The notes beneath the pieces were generated by a model. The model was not told where the DNA came from. It saw only the letters and a list, made by a program, of their open reading frames with translations, and did not search any database. The position numbers and the translations under genes are program-made. This document shows positions 60,504 to 64,000 of a DNA stretch of 64,000 bases, piece after piece. Source of the stretch: Crossiella sp. CA-258035 (GTDB lineage Bacteria > Actinomycetota > Actinomycetes > Mycobacteriales > Pseudonocardiaceae); assembly GCF_030064675.1 (NCBI RefSeq), contig NZ_CP116413.1, forward strand, positions 839,001-903,000, given 5' to 3'. Positions within the stretch are counted from its first letter, which is position 1, and the number at the start of each line of letters is the position of its first letter.

Positions 60504-62246
60504 GTGGCCAAGGCCAAGGAGAGCAGCGCGGAGATCGTGCAGGGTCGTTTGGGACCGGCTGAGCGGCAGGAAGCCTGGCGCAGACTGGGATCCGAGCACT
60601 TCGACGTGGTGATCATCGGTGGCGGCGTGACCGGCGCGGGCGCGGCTCTGGACGCCGCCACGCGTGGTCTGCGGGTGGCCCTGGTCGAGGCGCGCGACCT
60701 CGCCTCCGGCACCTCCAGCCGCTCCAGCAAGCTCTTCCACGGCGGCCTGCGTTACCTCGAACAGCTGGAATTCGGCCTCGTCCGGGAAGCCCTGCGCGAG
60801 CGGGAGCTGATGATCACCCGGATCGCGCCGCACCTGGTGAAGCCGGTGAGCTTCCTCTACCCGCTGACCAAGCGGATCTGGGAGCGCCCCTACACCGCGG
60901 CCGGCCTGTTCCTCTACGACACCATGGGCGGGGCCAAGTCCGTTCCCGGGCAGAAGCACCTGACCAGGGCGGGCGCGCTGCGGATGGTGCCCGCGCTCAA
61001 GCGCAGCGCGCTGATCGGCGGCATCCGCTACTACGACGCCCAGGCCGACGACGCCAGGCACACCATGACCGTGGCCCGCACCGCGGCCCACTACGGCGCG
61101 GTGGTGCGCACCTCCACCCAGGTCACCGGCATGCTCCGGGAGGCCGACCGGGTGGCCGGGGTGCACGTGCGCGATGTGGAGACCGGCGAGGAGATCGAGG
61201 TCAAGGCGCACGCGGTGATCAACTGCACCGGGGTGTGGACCGACGAGATCCAGCGGCTGGCCGGTACCCGCGGCCGGTTCCGGGTGCGCGCCAGCAAGGG
61301 CGTGCACATCGTGGTGCCCAGGGACCGGATCGTCTCCGAGAGCGGGATGATCCTGCGCACCGAGAAGTCCGTGCTGTTCGTCATCCCGTGGCGCAACCAC
61401 TGGATCGTGGGCACCACCGACACGGACTGGAACCTCGACTTGGCGCACCCGGCGGCCACCAAGAAGGACATCGACTACATCCTCACCCACGTCAACAAGG
61501 TGCTGGCCACGCCGCTGACCAACGAGGACATCGAGGGCGTGTACGCGGGCCTGCGGCCGCTGCTCTCCGGCGAGAGCGAGGACACCTCGAAGCTCTCCAG
61601 GGAGCACGCGGTGGCGCGGGTCGCGCCGGGCCTGGTGGCCATCGCGGGCGGCAAGTACACCACCTACCGGGTGATGGCGGCGGACGCGATCGACGCGGCC
61701 AGCCCGGATCTGCCCGGCCGGATCATGTCCTCGATCACCGACAAGGTGCCGCTGCTGGGCGCGGACGGCTACCACGCGCTGGTCAACCAGGCCGACCAGC
61801 TGGGCGCCAAGCACGGCCTGCACCCCTACCGGGTGCGGCACCTGCTGGACCGCTACGGCTCGCTGGTGCACCAGGTGCTGGCCACCGCCGACGGCAACCC
61901 CGAGCTGCTCCGCCCGCTGGCAGGCGCGCCGGACTACCTGCAGGTCGAGATCGTCTACGCGGCCGCGGCCGAGGGCGCGCTGCACCTGGAGGACGCGCTC
62001 ACCCGGCGCACCCGGATCTCCATCGAGTACCCGCACCGCGGCGTGGAGAGCGCGGAGGCGGCGGCCAGGCTGATGGCCGGGGTGCACGGCTGGGACGACA
62101 AGCGGGTCGCGCACGAGGTCGAGGTCTACACCGCCAGGGTCGAGGCCGAGCGGGACTCGCAGACCCAGCCGGACGACCAGGCCGCCGACGCCCGGCGCTC
62201 GGCCGCGCCGGAGGCCAGGCCAGAGGTCATCGAACCGGTCAGCTGA
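60504..62246 (+). CDS. glpD: Glycerol-3-phosphate dehydrogenase (FAD-dependent, aerobic)
   Basis: A 580-residue membrane-associated enzyme oxidising G3P to dihydroxyacetone phosphate and passing electrons to quinone. The FAD fold 'VVIIGGGVTGAGAALDAATRG' and 'LASGTSSRSSKLFHGGLRYLE' lead, then 'RVRASKGVHIVVPR', 'IVGTTDTDW' and 'AIAGGKYTTYRVMAADAID'. It carries a 30-residue Gln/Ala/Arg-rich tail. Position corresponds to glpD2 (Rv3302c) as remembered. Confidence 0.96.
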   Translation: MAKAKESSAEIVQGRLGPAERQEAWRRLGSEHFDVVIIGGGVTGAGAALDAATRGLRVALVEARDLASGTSSRSSKLFHGGLRYLEQLEFGLVREALRERELMITRIAPHLVKPVSFLYPLTKRIWERPYTAAGLFLYDTMGGAKSVPGQKHLTRAGALRMVPALKRSALIGGIRYYDAQADDARHTMTVARTAAHYGAVVRTSTQVTGMLREADRVAGVHVRDVETGEEIEVKAHAVINCTGVWTDEIQRLAGTRGRFRVRASKGVHIVVPRDRIVSESGMILRTEKSVLFVIPWRNHWIVGTTDTDWNLDLAHPAATKKDIDYILTHVNKVLATPLTNEDIEGVYAGLRPLLSGESEDTSKLSREHAVARVAPGLVAIAGGKYTTYRVMAADAIDAASPDLPGRIMSSITDKVPLLGADGYHALVNQADQLGAKHGLHPYRVRHLLDRYGSLVHQVLATADGNPELLRPLAGAPDYLQVEIVYAAAAEGALHLEDALTRRTRISIEYPHRGVESAEAAARLMAGVHGWDDKRVAHEVEVYTARVEAERDSQTQPDDQAADARRSAAPEARPEVIEPVS

Positions 62247-62262
62247 GCACCCAGCTGACGAC

Positions 62263-63057
62263 TCAGCCTGCGAGGAGGTCCGCGAGGACCTCCTCCAGGT
62301 GCTGGGTGAGGCGGCGGTTGTCCACCGGCGCGATGGTGCTCCAGGCCGCGCCGCCGTCGACGCCGCGGCGGGTCTGCAGGTAGCGGCCCGCCGGGGTGTC
62401 GAAGAAGCCGATCACGCGGTCGGCCCTGCGCCGTCGCTCCCACTGCTCCTTGGCGGCCACGCCGAACTGGCCGAGGTCGCCCGCGTCCTTGATCATCTCG
62501 GTGATGACCTTGGCGTCCTCCGGCCGGATGCCGCGCTCGATGAGCTCGGGGCCGAGGCGCTCCGCGGAGTTGCCCGCGGCGGCCGCGGCGGCGTCCAGCT
62601 CGGCGCTGGGCAGGGTGACCGAGCGGCCGGGACCGGCGGGCTGCGGGCGCAGCACGCCCACGGCCTCGCGGGGCAGGCTCAGCCCGGAGATGGCCTTGAC
62701 GGTGAGCTGGCCGGAGTCGAGCACGGCGAGCGCGCCCTCCTCCTCGCGGGCGGCGGCCAGCACCCGCACGCTGCGGCCCAGCCACAGCCTGCCGTCCACC
62801 TCGCGGGCCGGGTCGGCGAGCAGGCGCAGCAACGCGGCCAGCTCCTCGTCCACCGCGACCGGGCGGCCCAGCCCGCGCGCCTCCAGCGCGTCCCAGGCCT
62901 GCCGTTCCAGCCCGGCGCGCTCGGTGTGCGTGCGGCCGGGCGAGGGCACCTTGATCACCAGGGGCGGCTGGCCGAGGCCGAGGTGCTGCCAGAGCACGTC
63001 GAACTCCAGCGCGGTCAGCGCGATCGGCTCGCGCAGCCCCTGCTCGAACAGGGTCAC
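62263..63057 (-). CDS. EspG family ESX secretion-associated chaperone
   Basis: A 264-residue protein with the EspG layout: 'ALTALEFDVLWQHLGLGQPP' at the start, 'RTHTERAGLERQAWDALEARGL', a central beta sheet ('REEEGALAVLDSGQLTVKAI'), and the C-terminal 'GYFDTPAGRY'-type segment ('GFFDTPAGRYLQTRR'). EspG proteins bind PE-PPE substrates and hold them soluble. GTG 63057 overlaps the PPE-like stop (GTGA), giving a matched chaperone-substrate pair. Confidence 0.88.
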   Translation of the reverse strand: MTLFEQGLREPIALTALEFDVLWQHLGLGQPPLVIKVPSPGRTHTERAGLERQAWDALEARGLGRPVAVDEELAALLRLLADPAREVDGRLWLGRSVRVLAAAREEEGALAVLDSGQLTVKAISGLSLPREAVGVLRPQPAGPGRSVTLPSAELDAAAAAAGNSAERLGPELIERGIRPEDAKVITEMIKDAGDLGQFGVAAKEQWERRRRADRVIGFFDTPAGRYLQTRRGVDGGAAWSTIAPVDNRRLTQHLEEVLADLLAG

Positions 63058-64000
63058 TCGCCGATCACCGGTGGCGCGTACTGGCGGGCGTCGCCGAAGA
63101 CGTCCTCGTCCTCGACCAGGAAGCTCTGGTGCTCACCGTCCTCCTCGCGCCTGCCCCGGCCCATCGGCGCGGCCGCGGCGGGCGGGACCGGCGCCGGGGT
63201 CGAGTCCAGGCCGAGGACGCCCTGCGGCGCGTTGCCGCGGCGGGCCTCGGCGAGGTGGGTGGCCTCGGCAGCGTCCCAGTTCGGGCGGTGCTGCGGGCCG
63301 GGACGGGTGGTCGCGGCGGAGGTGCCGGTGCCCTCGGTGCGCGGCTGCGGCAGCTCGCGGGCCTGGCCGGGGGCGGGCGCGCTGCCGGGACGAGCCGCGG
63401 ACGGTGCGGTCGTGCTGGACGGCGAGCTGCCGCTGGTGGCCGGGACGCCCGAGGCGGTCGCCGGGGAGCCGGTCGCGGCCGGTGGCGTCGCGCCGCTGAG
63501 GCGGGTGCCGGGGGCGGGAGCGCCGGAGGAGGTCGTCGGAGCGCCTGAGCGGGGCGGGGCGGGCACCGGGGCGGAACCGGTGCGGCCGCCGGTGCTGGTC
63601 GGCGCGCTGCGGGCCGGGGGGATCCGGCTCGGGCGGGCGGGCGGCGGTGCGGCAGTGCCGATCGGGCCGCTGCTCTGGTGCGCGCCGTGGCCGGTGTCCA
63701 GGTGCAGCTCCGGCGGCTTGGTGAACTGGCCCAGCGTGGACACGTTGGCCGCGGTGCTGGTCTGGTAGGTCTCCATGACCTCGAAGGCCCGCTGCTCGGC
63801 CGCGCTCTGCGCCGCCTCCTGCAGCTCGTAGTCGGTCTGCCCGCCGAAGAGGTGCACCACGCCGGTGACCAGCATGTTCGGCTTCTCGGCGGTGACCTCC
63901 ATGGGCGCGGGCATGTCCGCGCGGGCCTTGCCCACGTACTCGGCCTGGAGCTCGGCGGACAGGCGCATCAGCTCGGCCCCGGCCTGCGCGTCCCGCGCCC
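63054..64000 (-). CDS. PPE-like protein, C-terminal part (cut by window edge)
   Basis: The last 315 residues of a protein whose start lies beyond the edge. Residues near the edge ('DAQAGAELMRLSAELQAEY') read as the second half of a PPE-type helical domain, then about 170 residues of Pro/Ala/Ser/Thr-rich low complexity and an acidic end. In-frame ATGs at 63968 and nearby are internal. EspG follows with a four-base overlap, which supports type VII export of this product. Confidence 0.82.
   Translation of the reverse strand, partial: ARDAQAGAELMRLSAELQAEYVGKARADMPAPMEVTAEKPNMLVTGVVHLFGGQTDYELQEAAQSAAEQRAFEVMETYQTSTAANVSTLGQFTKPPELHLDTGHGAHQSSGPIGTAAPPPARPSRIPPARSAPTSTGGRTGSAPVPAPPRSGAPTTSSGAPAPGTRLSGATPPAATGSPATASGVPATSGSSPSSTTAPSAARPGSAPAPGQARELPQPRTEGTGTSAATTRPGPQHRPNWDAAEATHLAEARRGNAPQGVLGLDSTPAPVPPAAAAPMGRGRREEDGEHQSFLVEDEDVFGDARQYAPPVIGE

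Overview
The window is very GC-rich and densely coded, with many GTG starts, ATGA/GTGA overlaps and apparently leaderless promoters. It encodes F420 cofactor synthesis (fbiC), class F sortases and type VII secretion accessory proteins (EspG, PPE-like and WXG100-like). This points to a filamentous actinomycete, most likely Pseudonocardiaceae or a close relative. The genus is an inference that a 16S or whole-genome comparison would settle.

Layout. 1-9.1 kb: edge of a CocE/NonD hydrolase, tRNA-Leu(GAG), xthA, fbiC, trpS, a YihY membrane protein, a D-Ala-D-Ala carboxypeptidase and small membrane proteins. 9.1-13 kb: two kinds of repeat, then sdhCDAB (minus strand). 13-24 kb: a BMP-type nucleoside ABC transporter in one block with cdd and deoA, then add, a hendecad-repeat coiled-coil protein and an Rv3311-like protein. 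25-28 kb: a secretion-related cluster (WXG100-like, NlpC/P60, two YbaB-like) and a PadR regulator. 28.7-33 kb: two aldehyde dehydrogenase homologues with deoC, then upp. 33-40 kb: accessory block with two GH18 chitinases behind DasR-like sites, TetR, an RHH/Doc-like pair and a MerR/aldo-keto reductase pair. 40-44 kb: phosphosugar mutase, purine nucleoside phosphorylase and a Ser/Thr kinase. 44-48 kb: xylB, ROK regulator, xylA. 48-54 kb: two M20 amidohydrolases, a DUF559 nuclease-like gene boxed by 60-bp inverted repeats, a GGCT-like protein and lpdA. 54.5-58 kb: two class F sortases with three exported partners. 58-62 kb: glpK and glpF divergent from glpD. 62-64 kb: espG and a PPE-like gene running off the edge.

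How it works together. Imported nucleosides are deaminated (cdd, add) and phosphorolysed (deoA, deoD). Phosphopentomutase-type isomerisation, deoC and an aldehyde dehydrogenase pass the sugar into central metabolism, while upp salvages uracil. Chitin, xylose and glycerol each have a catabolic block with a recognisable operator.

As I remember Mycobacterium tuberculosis, sdhCDAB, cdd, deoA, add, Rv3311, upp, pmmB, deoD, amiB1, amiA1, Rv3304, lpdA and glpD2 lie there in the same order and relative orientation. The window therefore looks like a conserved actinobacterial backbone with lineage-specific blocks spliced between backbone genes.

The most unusual signals are a family of 22-bp-phased CGGCCAACAC repeats, including a 58/60 inverted pair around the DUF559 gene; a palindromic dispersed element whose central stem changes sequence but stays paired; and sortase-linked proteins that carry an ETGGG motif without a membrane anchor.
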